A stretch of DNA of 64,000 nucleotides, taken from the NCBI RefSeq assembly GCF_040687965.1, contig NZ_CP156084.1, forward strand, positions 2,728,501 through 2,792,500, in the 5' to 3' direction. This document shows, in pieces, positions 20,577 to 29,158 of this stretch. The translations under genes were made by a program, and so were the position numbers. Source of the stretch: Methylocystis echinoides (lineage in GTDB: Bacteria; Pseudomonadota; Alphaproteobacteria; Rhizobiales; Beijerinckiaceae). Under the pieces are notes generated by a model. The model did no database searches, was not told the DNA's origin, and was given only the letters and a program-made list of their open reading frames with translations. The first letter of the stretch is position 1. Each line of letters opens with the position of its first letter.

Positions 20577-20882
20577 TTAGAAGCCGGAATCGAAGCCCAG
20601 CAATTCCACGGTTACATTTTCGGCGCCGAGCAGGGCCTGGCAGGCAAGCCGCGACTTGGATCCGACGCCGACGATCGTGTCGAGCTTCTCATTTTCTACG
20701 CGAGTCGTTTTCGAAAGGCTCTTCTTGCCCTCCGTGACGAAGACATGGCACTGACCACATTTGGCCTCGCCGCCACATTTGCTGATGATCTTCTCGCCAG
20801 CAGCCAGAATGGCGTCGAGCAGGCGGCTCCCGGTCGCCGCCTCCACTGTCTTGCCTGAAGGGAGAATCGTAACAGTCGGCAT
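20577..20882 (-). CDS. plant-type [2Fe-2S] ferredoxin
   Basis: A 101-residue ferredoxin with C-x5-C-x2-C (KCGGEAKCGQC) and a fourth Cys in SRLACQALLG. ATG 20882 has AAGGAG upstream. It lies in the nifB operon directly downstream of the DegT-like gene and may donate electrons in cofactor assembly or to nitrogenase. Confidence 0.88.
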   Translation of the reverse strand: MPTVTILPSGKTVEAATGSRLLDAILAAGEKIISKCGGEAKCGQCHVFVTEGKKSLSKTTRVENEKLDTIVGVGSKSRLACQALLGAENVTVELLGFDSGF

Positions 20883-20917
20883 GAGTTGCTCCTTGCGTTT
20901 TGAGACGGCGAAGGCCG

Positions 20918-22069
20918 TCAAAGGTAGATGGCCGTGCCCGCGCCGACGTTGATCGACGCGTCCTTCATCGTCCCGACGACGAAGGCGACCTGCTCTTCGG
21001 TCAGATGGGCGTGGAACGGCAGAGCGACGGCGCGCTCGGCGACCTTCTCGGTGACGAAGAGATCGCCGCGTCGATAGCCGAGATCAATGTAATATCGCTG
21101 GAGATGTAGCGGCTGCGCATAGGCGCAAGCCTCGATTTTCTCCTGGCGCAGATCCTCGACGATGGCGTCCCGGCTCGATCGCGTGAAGCGCGTGCCGAGA
21201 TGCACGACGTAAAGGAACCAGTGACACTGCTCGACTTCGGGAGCGATATACGGGTCCTTGATGCCCTCGAAGGAGCGGACATATTCCAGGAACCAGCGTT
21301 CGACCCGCTTGCGGCGCGCGAGCAAAAGTTCGACTCGGCGCAGCTGCGCGAGGCCGAGCGCCGCCGCCATGTCGCTCAGGCCCGCTTGCAGGGCCGGCCA
21401 GGCGCCGAGCACGACGGAGGAACGCTCCTCTATTCGGCGACTGCGCAAGCGACGCAGCATGGCCGCCGTCTCGTCATTGTCCGTGACGATCATCGCGCCT
21501 TCGCCGCAGATCAAGCCGCCAGGCTGCGAAAAGTCGAAGAGCGAACAATCGCCGAACGAGCCCACGAGCTTGCCCTGATACACGGAACCGATCGCTTCCG
21601 TGGAGTCCTCGATCAAGGCGACATTGGCGTCCGTCGCAAGCGCGCGCAACGGACCCCACGGGGCAGGGTGTCCGTTGGTGTTGGAGGCGACGATGGCGCG
21701 CGTCTTCTCCGTGATGGCCTTTTTGGCCTTTTCCGGATCGAGCGTGCCGGCCCAGTAATCAATGTCCCCAAAAACCGGACGCGCGCCGGAAAGCGCGATG
21801 GCTTGCGTCGCTTCCCGGAAGGAGTAGGCGGACGTGATCACTTCGTCGCCCGGGCCGACGCCGAGCGCGCGCAAGATCAACAGCAGGCCGATCGTGCCGC
21901 TGGCGACGGCGACGGCATGCTTGCGACCGAGGTAGCGCGCGAATTCTTCCTCGAAGGCGAGCACCGTATCGCCCATGGAAATGCGCGGCGACTGTAGAAT
22001 CTCGAGCACCGCCTCGAGATCGCTTTGCGTCAGGTCCGGATCGTTCAACGGCAGAAGCGTGGTCTTCAT
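20918..22069 (-). CDS. DegT/DnrJ/EryC1/StrS-type protein without the PLP lysine
   Basis: A 383-residue fold-type I aminotransferase-like protein: substrate and PLP phosphate segment AVASGTIGLLLIL, the Asp that contacts the pyridine ring in ALIEDSTEAIG (residue 155 region), and the FDFSQPGGLICGEGAM segment. In the family a Lys that binds PLP stands about five residues before GEG; here Gly184-Gly185 occupy this place and no Lys is nearby, so standard transamination is unlikely. It overlaps the upstream small gene by 4 bases. The role in nitrogen fixation is unknown. Confidence 0.85.
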   Translation of the reverse strand: MKTTLLPLNDPDLTQSDLEAVLEILQSPRISMGDTVLAFEEEFARYLGRKHAVAVASGTIGLLLILRALGVGPGDEVITSAYSFREATQAIALSGARPVFGDIDYWAGTLDPEKAKKAITEKTRAIVASNTNGHPAPWGPLRALATDANVALIEDSTEAIGSVYQGKLVGSFGDCSLFDFSQPGGLICGEGAMIVTDNDETAAMLRRLRSRRIEERSSVVLGAWPALQAGLSDMAAALGLAQLRRVELLLARRKRVERWFLEYVRSFEGIKDPYIAPEVEQCHWFLYVVHLGTRFTRSSRDAIVEDLRQEKIEACAYAQPLHLQRYYIDLGYRRGDLFVTEKVAERAVALPFHAHLTEEQVAFVVGTMKDASINVGAGTAIYL

Positions 22070-22338
22070 GCAGCGCCTCCATTCGGGGCCAGCGCCATTC
22101 CGGTCGCGCAGCCCGGATCCTGAGTGATTTTCCAGCAGTGGTCGCGCCCGTCGATGAGATAGAGCGAGACCTTCTCGTAGATGCGGAACGGCGTCTCGTC
22201 GCGCATGTCGATTGCGTCGCAGCGCGTGACGGCGAGCCCCGGCGCAAGTTGTCGGAGGGCGACGAGCGTTTGCGGGTCGGCCTGCGCCGTCGCCAGCGCT
22301 GCGTCGATCTGCGAGACTTGCGCGGGAGCAATCGTCAT
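22066..22338 (-). CDS. small nif-operon protein, function unknown
   Basis: A 90-residue protein (MTIAPAQVSQIDAALATAQA...) with the C-terminal segment KVSLYLIDGRDHCWKITQDP. I do not recognise a family with certainty. It lies 8 bases after nifT and overlaps the DegT-like gene by 4 bases, so it is translated in this operon. A longer upstream frame overlaps nifT and is ignored. Confidence 0.75.
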   Translation of the reverse strand: MTIAPAQVSQIDAALATAQADPQTLVALRQLAPGLAVTRCDAIDMRDETPFRIYEKVSLYLIDGRDHCWKITQDPGCATGMALAPNGGAA

Positions 22339-22346
22339 GTTTCGCC

Positions 22347-22553
22347 TCACGCGATCTTCTTGGCTTCTACAGTGATTGGCAGCGACGTGCCCTCGGCCAT
22401 CTCCGGAAGCTGCAGCTTCCAGCCATTGGCGAGCGTCACCGAGCCGCCCCACATTTCCGGGGTTTCGACTTCGACGATCGGTTCTTCCAGATCCTTCTTG
22501 GGAACATAGGCCGAGAGGACACCTTCGGAATCTCTGCGGATCATGACTTTCAC
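22347..22553 (-). CDS. nifT: NifT/FixU
   Basis: A 68-residue protein, MKVMIRRDSEGVLSAYVPKK at the N-terminus and WGGSVTLANGWKLQLPEM in the middle, typical of NifT/FixU. Its role is not known; it is conserved next to nifZ. Confidence 0.92.
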   Translation of the reverse strand: MKVMIRRDSEGVLSAYVPKKDLEEPIVEVETPEMWGGSVTLANGWKLQLPEMAEGTSLPITVEAKKIA

Positions 22554-22586
22554 GTTGCGCCTCTTTCTTTGGCCGGTTGTGAACGA

Positions 22587-22820
22587 TCAGACGGGCTCGA
22601 TCTCGTCTTCGAGACATCCCACCACGAGCTGCGGCGCGAATTCGACGAGATAGACCGGCGTTTCTGATTCAACATGCATGCCGACGTTGACGATCTCGCC
22701 CGTATCGCCCGTCTTGACGAGAAGCTCGTCCGCCGCGCGATCCGGGTAGGACCCGTCGTTGACGAGGTCGGTGATGGCCCGCACGCGCAGGCCCCAGTCG
22801 AATTTAGCGGGTCCGCTCAT
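22587..22820 (-). CDS. nifZ: NifZ-domain protein, downstream copy
   Basis: A 77-residue NifZ-type protein with the SH3-like core (LRVRAITDLVNDGSYPDRAA and TGDTGEIVNVGMHVESETPV) and an acidic C-terminus. NifZ helps form the second P-cluster of NifDK. It is the second of two tandem NifZ-domain genes and overlaps the first by 1 base. Confidence 0.85.
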   Translation of the reverse strand: MSGPAKFDWGLRVRAITDLVNDGSYPDRAADELLVKTGDTGEIVNVGMHVESETPVYLVEFAPQLVVGCLEDEIEPV

Positions 22821-23113
22821 TATTCATCCTCCTCGCCGGCGAGTTCGATGGGCTCCAGCTCCTTGCGCTTCATGCCGACGCGGTGTCCGGTGCTTTCGAA
22901 CTCCACGCCGTAAATGTAAAACTGCTGGAGAAAGGTTCCGATGTTGACGACATAGCCGACCTCGCCCTTCGTCACTAGGATTTCGCCGATGTCCTTGCCG
23001 GGGAAGGTGCCGTCGTTTCGGATGGTGCGACGAGCCCGCACCTTGTCGCCGTAGTCGAAAAACGGCGGTCCATCGAGTTCGACGTGATCGCTGTCGCGGC
23101 TGATGTTGGTCAT
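22820..23113 (-). CDS. nifZ: NifZ, upstream copy
   Basis: A 97-residue NifZ: FFDYGDKVRARRTIRNDGTF, GKDIGEILVTKGEVGYVVNI and FLQQFYIYGVEFESTGHRVG. Helps P-cluster formation in the MoFe protein. ATG 23113 has GGAG upstream and overlaps the stop of the LRV gene by 4 bases; the longer upstream frame is inside that gene. Confidence 0.9.
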   Translation of the reverse strand: MTNISRDSDHVELDGPPFFDYGDKVRARRTIRNDGTFPGKDIGEILVTKGEVGYVVNIGTFLQQFYIYGVEFESTGHRVGMKRKELEPIELAGEEDE

Positions 23114-23910
23114 GAATCGCTCCGTGTCTGTGCGACAATGACATTGCTGGGCGTTTCGATCCCGGCGGCGGACAGCCTTTCGCTCACGCATTCGCGCACG
23201 AGCGGGTCTTCGTCATTGACGAGCGGCGAGATGACGACGAGAGCCGCGCGCTGCGCGACTTCATAGCGAATGCGCCAATCGGCGTCCTTCGCCAGCGCCT
23301 TCAGATCGTCGGGCTCCATGCGCTTGGCGGCTTCGAGGCGAACCACGGGATCGGGGTCCTTCGCGAGACGCATCAGCGCCGCCTGCTCGATGCGGCTCGC
23401 CACGACGCGGCGGACGCTCGCGTCGGCGTCATTGATCATCAGCACCAGCAAGTCTGGCGGCAAACGCTTGGCGACCGCTTGCCGGACAGCGTAATCCTCG
23501 TCGGTCATCATCGGGAGGAGGTCCGTGCCCTCCAGTCTTCCCGCGATGCGGATGCGCACTTCGCGATGCGGATCGCTGCGCAGCTTCAAAATGTAACGGC
23601 GCGGCAGCCGACGGGCGGCGCTCCAGCGCACGGCTTCTTCCGGATCGTCGAGCATGGCCGGCAGCAGAAAGATCTCCGCAGCCTTGGCCGCGCAGGCGCG
23701 AACCTCGAAATAGGGATGCGCCACATAAATGCGCGCGAGGTCGGGGTTCCAGTCGAAGAAGCGGTCGATGCGCCGGGCGTAACGATCATGCACGCAGGCC
23801 CGCAGCGGCTTGCAGCGTCCCTGCGCGAGGCGGTCTCTATGCGCGCACGGCGCGCAATCGACCGAGACCCCCTGCCAGTCGATGGCTTCGTCGATGTCGT
23901 CAGTCGACAT
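23110..23910 (-). CDS. [4Fe-4S] leucine-rich-repeat-variant (LRV) protein
   Basis: A 266-residue protein with an N-terminal cluster motif C-x2-C-x10-C-x5-C (CAPCAHRDRLAQGRCKPLRAC) followed by a helical repeat array of the type DPxxxVRxxxAxRL (at least six units, such as DPHREVRIRIAGRL and DPDPVVRLEAAKRM). This is the LRV Fe-S protein first seen downstream of nifB in Azotobacter; its function is unknown, a scaffold or sensor role is possible. Confidence 0.88.
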   Translation of the reverse strand: MSTDDIDEAIDWQGVSVDCAPCAHRDRLAQGRCKPLRACVHDRYARRIDRFFDWNPDLARIYVAHPYFEVRACAAKAAEIFLLPAMLDDPEEAVRWSAARRLPRRYILKLRSDPHREVRIRIAGRLEGTDLLPMMTDEDYAVRQAVAKRLPPDLLVLMINDADASVRRVVASRIEQAALMRLAKDPDPVVRLEAAKRMEPDDLKALAKDADWRIRYEVAQRAALVVISPLVNDEDPLVRECVSERLSAAGIETPSNVIVAQTRSDS

Positions 23911-24436
23911 CTTCGAGTCCTCGACGCTCCAAAACCTCCAGGAGCACTTTTGCGCCGACTTTGTCGGCGGGGTCGAGCTCCAGCAGCTTGTTAATCGCGG
24001 CGGCGCTTTCGTCCAGGTCGCCGAGCCGCATGCTCAGATAAGCGTAGCCCTTCAACGAAAACATGAAAAAGCGGGGTCCGACCGCGTCGTAGTCGCCGAA
24101 GGCGGCGTCCTGCGGCGCGACGTCGCGCCAATTGAGCGGCAGGGAATTGTCAATGGCGGCGCGTGTGAGGCAGGTCTCCGCGATGCCGCGCGCCTCGGCG
24201 AGGCGCCCCTTGTAGAAATAGAAGCGATAAAGACCGATGAGCGTCGCTGGATGAGTCGGCGCGAGGAGACGCGCCTCCATCAAATATTTGAGCGCCAAGT
24301 CATCCTGGTCGTAAGACATGGCCGCGGCGCGCAGCAGGCGTTCGGCTTCCTCGGGAAGACCCTTGCCGAGAATGGCGGCGGCAGGGAAATCCTGCGTCGC
24401 CATTTCGACTGTCTGCATCGCCGCGTCACCAGTCAT
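23900..24436 (-). CDS. TPR-type nif-operon protein
   Basis: A 178-residue helical protein with tetratricopeptide-like repeats (ALKYLMEARLLAPTHPATLI, GYAYLSMRLGDLDESAAAIN). Such a TPR protein is common between the nif HesB gene and the LRV gene and may mediate protein contacts. The start at 24436 follows the iscA stop by 11 bases; ATG 24418 is an alternative. It overlaps the LRV gene by 11 bases. Confidence 0.8.
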   Translation of the reverse strand: MTGDAAMQTVEMATQDFPAAAILGKGLPEEAERLLRAAAMSYDQDDLALKYLMEARLLAPTHPATLIGLYRFYFYKGRLAEARGIAETCLTRAAIDNSLPLNWRDVAPQDAAFGDYDAVGPRFFMFSLKGYAYLSMRLGDLDESAAAINKLLELDPADKVGAKVLLEVLERRGLEDVD

Positions 24437-24447
24437 GTCAGGCTCTT

Positions 24448-24789
24448 TCAGGCTGTCTCCTCGAAAGCGGGGGCGTCGGTCGTCGAACAACCGCAGCTCT
24501 TTGCTTTCGGGTCGATGAAAACGAAGCCGGTCGACGTGGCCGTTTCCTTGAAGTCGATGGTCACGCCGTCGAGGAGCAGGCGGCTCTGCGCCGGCAGGAA
24601 CAGCTTGAAGGCGCCATGCGCATAGACCTGCTCGCCGTCTTTTGGAGCCGGCTCGACGGAGAACTCCGCCGACATGCCGGAGCATCCACCCGGCGAGACG
24701 AGGAGACGAAGGCCGTAGCCCGGTCCGCCGTCGAATGTCACGAGGCGGCGGATGAACTTCTCGGCGGCGGGAGTAAATTCGATCTTCAT
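24448..24789 (-). CDS. A-type iron-sulfur carrier, second nif copy (HesB/IscA)
   Basis: A 113-residue HesB-like protein with Cys in SPGGCSGMSAEF and CGCS near the C-terminus. It starts directly at the fdxN stop. It is distinct from the IscA upstream of nifU (7929-8249) and may serve NifB or the ferredoxins of this operon. Confidence 0.88.
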   Translation of the reverse strand: MKIEFTPAAEKFIRRLVTFDGGPGYGLRLLVSPGGCSGMSAEFSVEPAPKDGEQVYAHGAFKLFLPAQSRLLLDGVTIDFKETATSTGFVFIDPKAKSCGCSTTDAPAFEETA

Positions 24790-25014
24790 TTAGGCGCTCG
24801 GCTGATAGCGAGGATAGGAGGTGTCGATGATGCAGGTATTGTCCACCGGGCAGACCGCGACGCATTGCGGCACGTCGAAATAGCCGATGCACTCCGTGCA
24901 CTTCTTGGGATTGATGACGAAGGTGCCGTTCTTCTCCGAGATGGCGACGTTCGGGCACTCCGCCTCGCAGGCGGAGCACGACGTGCATTGAGAAGCGACG
25001 ATCTTGTAGGTCAT
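24790..25014 (-). CDS. fdxN: FdxN, 2[4Fe-4S] ferredoxin
   Basis: A 74-residue bacterial-type ferredoxin with motifs [12 protein letters not shown] and [18 protein letters not shown]. FdxN follows nifB in many alphaproteobacteria and is a main electron carrier for NifB or nitrogenase. It starts 24 bases after the nifB stop. Confidence 0.93.
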   Translation of the reverse strand: MTYKIVASQCTSCSACEAECPNVAISEKNGTFVINPKKCTECIGYFDVPQCVAVCPVDNTCIIDTSYPRYQPSA

Positions 25015-25038
25015 GGGTCAAGCTCCTTTTGCTGGTTT

Positions 25039-26607
25039 TTACGCATTCACCGGGACGTAGGCGCCTTGACGGATGTCGGCGTCGCCGCGCGTGACATGGG
25101 TGATCTCCCCGCTCTTCACGCGGGCGAGATAATCCTTGAAGTAGGAAATGGCCGACTGCTCGATGAACTCATAGGCGTACTGATCGACGGGATCGATGCC
25201 GGCCTTGATGAGGTCGTCTTTCGGGCAATGGCCGATTTTCGCGACGAACACCGCGGTGCAGTCGTTGATGGCGCGAATGACCGTCTCGAGCGCGTCATCT
25301 TCGCCATAGCCGCCCTGACAATAGAGGTCGACGCGGCGATGGCCGACGAATTTCGCGCCGTCGCTGGAAAGTTCGTAGATCTGGAACTCCGTCGCATGGC
25401 CGAAATGCTCGTTGATGCGGCCGCTGCCCTTGGTGGCGACGGCGACCAAGATCTTGAGATCGGCGTTCTCGCCGGCAAGGCTCTCGAGCTCGGCGTTGCG
25501 CGCGGCGACTTTCGCCAGGCGCTCTTCCTCGACCTTCTCCTGATAGGCCTGTCGCGCGCTCAGATCGTAGTTGACTTCCATCTCCATGATCTTGTCGGTC
25601 GTGAATTCGGCGCTGCGGTCTTCGCCGAGCAATCCAACCGCGTCGGCGCGGCACTGACGGCAATGGCGCATCATGTTCATCTCGCCTTCGCAGCTGTCCT
25701 GCAGGGCCTTCAGCTCCTGCGCGGACGGGCCGCGCTGGCCGTTGAGGCCGAAGACCGTGCCGTGTTCCGGCGAAGAGATGAGCGGCATGATGTTGTGCAG
25801 GAAGGCGCCGCGCGACTTCACCTCTCGGTTCACGGTCACGAGGTGATCGTCGTTGACGCCCGGGATCATCACCGAGTTGACCTTGCAGAGGATGCCGTTG
25901 GCGGTCAGCATCTCCAGGCCCTGCAATTGGCGGTCGGTGAGGATCTTCGCCGCCTCCTTGCCCGTGACGCGCTTATGCTTCCAGAAGACCCAGGGGTAGA
26001 TTTCGGCGCCGATATCGGGATCGGTCATGTTGATCGTGATCGTGACGTGATCGACGTTGAATTTCTTGATCGTCTCGACATGGTCGGGCAGGGCGAGACC
26101 ATTGGTCGAGAGACACAGCTTGATGTCGGGCGCGGCTTCGGAAATCAGTTCGAAGGTCTTGAAGGTCTTGCCCGGGTTGGCGAGCGGGTCGCCGGGGCCG
26201 GCGATGCCGAGCACCGTCATCTGCGGAATGGCGGAAGCGACCGCGAGAACCTTCTTGGCGGCCTGTTCGGGCGTCAGCTTCTCGCTGACGACGCCGGGAC
26301 GCGACTCATTGGCGCAATCATATTTGCGGTTGCAGTAGTTGCACTGAATGTTGCAGGCCGGCGCGACGGCGACATGCATGCGGGCGTAATGATGATGCGC
26401 TTCCTCGCTGTAGCAGGGATGGTTCTTGACCTTCTCCCAGATCTCGGCGGGCATGTCTCCGGCGCCGGCGCCGGAGCCGCAGCTCGCCTTGCCGCTGCCG
26501 CCGGAGGTTCCGCAGCCTTTGTGCTCGGCGATTTTTTGCATGATGTCGTCGAGCTGCGCCGGCGCGGGCTCGGAGTCATAGGCGTCGAAGGAGCGAGAGT
26601 CGTCCAT
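25039..26607 (-). CDS. nifB: NifB, FeMo-cofactor biosynthesis radical SAM protein
   Basis: NifB makes the 8Fe-9S-C core of FeMo-cofactor. The 522-residue protein has the radical SAM motif C85-x3-C89-x2-C92 (ACNIQCNYC), further family cysteines in [13 protein letters not shown], and a C-terminal NifX-like domain ([20 protein letters not shown], residues about 400-500). The N-terminus is extended with a Gly/Ser/Cys-rich stretch near residues 30-50. Start ATG 26607 has AGAGAGG upstream; a longer upstream frame crosses the promoter and is rejected. Confidence 0.97.
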   Translation of the reverse strand: MDDSRSFDAYDSEPAPAQLDDIMQKIAEHKGCGTSGGSGKASCGSGAGAGDMPAEIWEKVKNHPCYSEEAHHHYARMHVAVAPACNIQCNYCNRKYDCANESRPGVVSEKLTPEQAAKKVLAVASAIPQMTVLGIAGPGDPLANPGKTFKTFELISEAAPDIKLCLSTNGLALPDHVETIKKFNVDHVTITINMTDPDIGAEIYPWVFWKHKRVTGKEAAKILTDRQLQGLEMLTANGILCKVNSVMIPGVNDDHLVTVNREVKSRGAFLHNIMPLISSPEHGTVFGLNGQRGPSAQELKALQDSCEGEMNMMRHCRQCRADAVGLLGEDRSAEFTTDKIMEMEVNYDLSARQAYQEKVEEERLAKVAARNAELESLAGENADLKILVAVATKGSGRINEHFGHATEFQIYELSSDGAKFVGHRRVDLYCQGGYGEDDALETVIRAINDCTAVFVAKIGHCPKDDLIKAGIDPVDQYAYEFIEQSAISYFKDYLARVKSGEITHVTRGDADIRQGAYVPVNA

Positions 26608-26694
26608 TGCGTTAACCTCTCTGGCTTGTCGTTGGACCCCTGTGGGGGTGTCTGGAACAATTCCAATTTTTGCCGGCGGCGTTGGCGGGAGGTC

Positions 26695-26710
26695 CGCAAC
26701 AAGCGTGCCA
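26695..26710 (-). promoter_or_regulatory. sigma54 (-24/-12) promoter of the nifB operon
   Basis: Minus-strand TGGCACGCTTGTTGCG, a match to TGGCAC-N5-TTGC. Predicted start near 26684, leader about 77 bases. Confidence 0.88.
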
Positions 26711-26812
26711 TGCGTCAAAAACTTCCTTAGTGCATTGAAAAAGAAGTAAAAAATAGGCCTGTTGCGTGAGCCGGACGTCCTGTGGCGGCTTGTCGCAAAG
26801 ACGTCGGAGCTG

Positions 26813-26828
26813 TGTCCGCAAGGCGACA
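26813..26828. promoter_or_regulatory. NifA upstream activator sequence between nifB and nifA
   Basis: TGTCCGCAAGGCGACA, a TGT-N10-ACA box about 135 bases upstream of the predicted nifB start and about 215 bases upstream of the predicted nifA start. Confidence 0.82.
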
Positions 26829-27007
26829 TTCACCCACGCGGTCTGAGTCCGACCCCGGTGGGAAAAAGGGGAACGCCCGGAAGGGGCGCCAGTGAATTCG
26901 GCGCCTGGGCAAAATTTGATCAATGCAGGGTCGGCAGCCCGAGCGCGGCGCTCGCGGCTCCTAGCCTAAATGCTCGTCTTTCTTCGCTTTTTGGAATGGT
27001 TTCGATC

Positions 27008-27023
27008 TGGCGCGACAATTGCA
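27008..27023 (+). promoter_or_regulatory. candidate sigma54 promoter of nifA
   Basis: TGGCGCGACAATTGCA matches TGGCAC-N5-TTGCW with one change (A to G at the fifth base). It lies 38 bases before the nifA ATG, which fits a short leader. Confidence 0.65.
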
Positions 27024-27060
27024 ATGAAAACACAAAACAACGCCTGTATGAGGCTCCCAA

Positions 27061-28791
27061 ATGGGTCTTCAAATCGGTGGCGCGTTGAGCGCCGCCCCAC
27101 CGCGCGCGACGGTCTCAGGTGAAACCGCGCTAGTTGGCATCTACGAAATATCGAAACTGCTCGCTTCCCCCGCCCGCCTCGAGAACGTCCTCGCGGGCGT
27201 GCTCACCCTGCTGTCGAGCTTTCTCGACATGCGGCACGGGCTGATCGCGCTGCTCGACGTCAAGGGCGCGCCCGAGGTCGTCGTGGGCGCCGGCTGGAGC
27301 GAAGGGGCTGCGAAACTGTTCTTCGATCGCCTGCCTGAGCGCGCCGTCGGCCAGATCATCGCCACCAAAATGCCGATCATCGTCGAGGACGTCGCCGCCT
27401 CGCCCCTGTTCGAGGGCATGGATCTCTCGGGTTGGGGGACGGAGGACGGGCAGTCCTTTTCAATGATCGGCGTGCCGATCAAGGAGGGCGACACGGTTGT
27501 CGGCACGCTGACGGTCGATCGCGCCCGCTGCGATCGCTCCTCCGTGCTTTTCGACCATGACGTGCGCTTCCTGACCATGGTAGCCAATATGGTTGGTCAG
27601 ACGTTGCGCCTGCACAAGCTCATCGCGCGCGACCGCGAGCGGCTCATGCAGGAAAGCGCCTGGCGCGAAAAGGCGGACCGCGCCATTCCCCCCGAGGTGA
27701 AAGCCGAAGGGCTGAAGGGCATCGTCGGCGACAGTCCGGCGGTGCGGGCGGTGATCGAGAAGATTCGCATCGTCGCCAAAGCGAAATCCACGGTGCTGCT
27801 GCGCGGCGAGTCCGGCACTGGCAAGGAGCTTTTTGCGGCGGCGATCCACGATCAGTCGCCGAGGCGCAATAAGCCCTTCATCAAGCTCAATTGCGCGGCG
27901 CTGCCGGAAAGCGTGCTCGAGTCCGAACTCTTCGGCCATGAGCGCGGCGCCTTCACGGGCGCGGCCACTCTCCGCAAAGGCCGTTTCGAATTGGCGGATG
28001 GCGGAACGCTCTTCCTCGACGAGATCGGCGAAATCACGCCGTCTTTCCAGGCCAAGCTTCTCCGCGTTCTGCAGGAAGGCGAGTTCGAGCGCGTCGGCGG
28101 CTCGCGCACGCTCAAAGTCGACGTGCGTCTCGTGTGCGCGACGAACCGCAATCTCGAAGAAGCGGTTCAGAAGGGCGAGTTCCGGGCGGATCTTTATTAT
28201 CGCATCAGCGTCGTGCCGATCTTCCTGCCCCCGCTGCGGGATCGCAAGGGCGACCTCGAACAACTCGCCAATGAGTTCCTGCGCCGATTCAACGACGAGC
28301 AGGGCGGCAAGCTGAGACTGTCCGAATCCGCAATGAGCGTGCTCAACGAATGTGGCTTTCCGGGCAATATTCGCGAGCTCGAGAACTGCATCTATCGCAC
28401 AGCCACGCTGGCCCATGGCGATGTGATCGTCGACAAGGATTTCTCCTGCCGCAAGGACGGCTGCCTCTCGGCGATCCTGTGGAGCGGCTCCTCCTCGAAG
28501 TGGCCGGCGGGCGTGACGCCGCTGCCGATCGTCGCGCCGCAGGCGGCGCGGGGCCCCATGCCGGCGCCCGCGGAGGCGCCGCCGGTCGCCCATGCGCCGG
28601 GCGACGCCTGCCCGGGCGCCGAGAACTGCACGGTCATCGAAAAGGACCCGCGCACCGACTATGAGAAACTCGTCGACGCGATGGAGCGCGCTGGCTGGGT
28701 GAAGGCGAAGGCGGCGCGTCTTCTCGGCTTGACTCCCCGCCAGATCGGCTATGCGCTGCAAAAGCACGGGATCGAGGTGAAGAAATTCTAG
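27061..28791 (+). CDS. nifA: NifA, sigma54-dependent activator of nif genes
   Basis: The master activator that binds TGT-N10-ACA boxes and opens sigma54 promoters. The 576-residue protein has an N-terminal GAF domain (about 35-185), the AAA+ domain with Walker A GESGTGKE (249-256), the sigma54-contact loop GAFTGA (296-301) and a C-terminal Fis-type HTH ([20 protein letters not shown]). Cys431, 443, 463 and 468 have the 11/19/4 spacing of the oxygen-sensitive alphaproteobacterial NifA class, and the proline-rich linker has two more cysteines. GAGG lies upstream of the ATG. Confidence 0.97.
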   Translation: MGLQIGGALSAAPPRATVSGETALVGIYEISKLLASPARLENVLAGVLTLLSSFLDMRHGLIALLDVKGAPEVVVGAGWSEGAAKLFFDRLPERAVGQIIATKMPIIVEDVAASPLFEGMDLSGWGTEDGQSFSMIGVPIKEGDTVVGTLTVDRARCDRSSVLFDHDVRFLTMVANMVGQTLRLHKLIARDRERLMQESAWREKADRAIPPEVKAEGLKGIVGDSPAVRAVIEKIRIVAKAKSTVLLRGESGTGKELFAAAIHDQSPRRNKPFIKLNCAALPESVLESELFGHERGAFTGAATLRKGRFELADGGTLFLDEIGEITPSFQAKLLRVLQEGEFERVGGSRTLKVDVRLVCATNRNLEEAVQKGEFRADLYYRISVVPIFLPPLRDRKGDLEQLANEFLRRFNDEQGGKLRLSESAMSVLNECGFPGNIRELENCIYRTATLAHGDVIVDKDFSCRKDGCLSAILWSGSSSKWPAGVTPLPIVAPQAARGPMPAPAEAPPVAHAPGDACPGAENCTVIEKDPRTDYEKLVDAMERAGWVKAKAARLLGLTPRQIGYALQKHGIEVKKF

Positions 28792-28873
28792 TCGCCCGGC
28801 CTGCCGAGTCCGTGATGACCAGAAGCGCCGCCGCGCTACATCTCAACGTGCATTGATGCAGTGGGAGCGGTTC

Positions 28874-29095
28874 ATGGAAAATTCGGTTTACAAGGTTGTC
28901 GAACTCGTCGGCTCCTCGCCGGACAGCATCGAGGACGCCATCGGATCGGCGATTCAGCGCGCCGGACTGACCCTGCGCAATCTCCAGTGGTTCGAGGTCG
29001 TCCAGGTTCGCGGGCGCATCGACAAGGGGAATGTCGAGAAATATCAGGTGACGATAAAGGTCGGTTTCGCCCACGACATGGAAGGCGGCGGATAG
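28874..29095 (+). CDS. dodecin
   Basis: A 73-residue flavin-binding dodecin: [20 protein letters not shown], with [13 protein letters not shown] carrying the flavin-stacking Trp. It forms dodecamers that store flavin. ATG 28874 has GGGAGCGG upstream; in-frame codons further upstream are less likely. Located just after nifA but after a gap of 82 bases. Confidence 0.9.
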   Translation: MENSVYKVVELVGSSPDSIEDAIGSAIQRAGLTLRNLQWFEVVQVRGRIDKGNVEKYQVTIKVGFAHDMEGGG

Positions 29096-29103
29096 CGGCT
29101 ACG

Positions 29104-29157
29104 GACCCGAGCGTCGCTGGAGCCTGATGATGGCCGGCTCCAGCGCTTCTTCGGGTC
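29104..29157. terminator. stem-loop between convergent dodecin and phasin-like genes
   Basis: Two nested inverted repeats, GACCCGA / TCGGGTC outside and GCTGGAGCC / GGCTCCAGC inside. It lies between convergent genes and so may act as a two-way terminator, although no T-run follows. Confidence 0.55.
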
Positions 29158-29158
29158 G

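Larger units (their letters stand above)
26608..27060. other. nifB-nifA divergent regulatory region
   Basis: A 453-base region without genes that holds two outward-facing -24/-12 promoters (26695-26710 minus, 27008-27023 plus) and one NifA box (26813-26828) between them. Much of the rest is AT-rich compared with the flanks, suitable for DNA bending. Confidence 0.75.

Noticed and set aside
24616-26730. A 704-codon open frame on the plus strand opposite nifB, and other long plus-strand frames opposite nif genes (1373-2695, 13179-14705, 15399-16763).
   Set aside because: They are antisense to genes with clear catalytic motifs; in GC-rich DNA the complementary frame stays open because of third-position GC. 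No family motif or ribosome binding site supports them.
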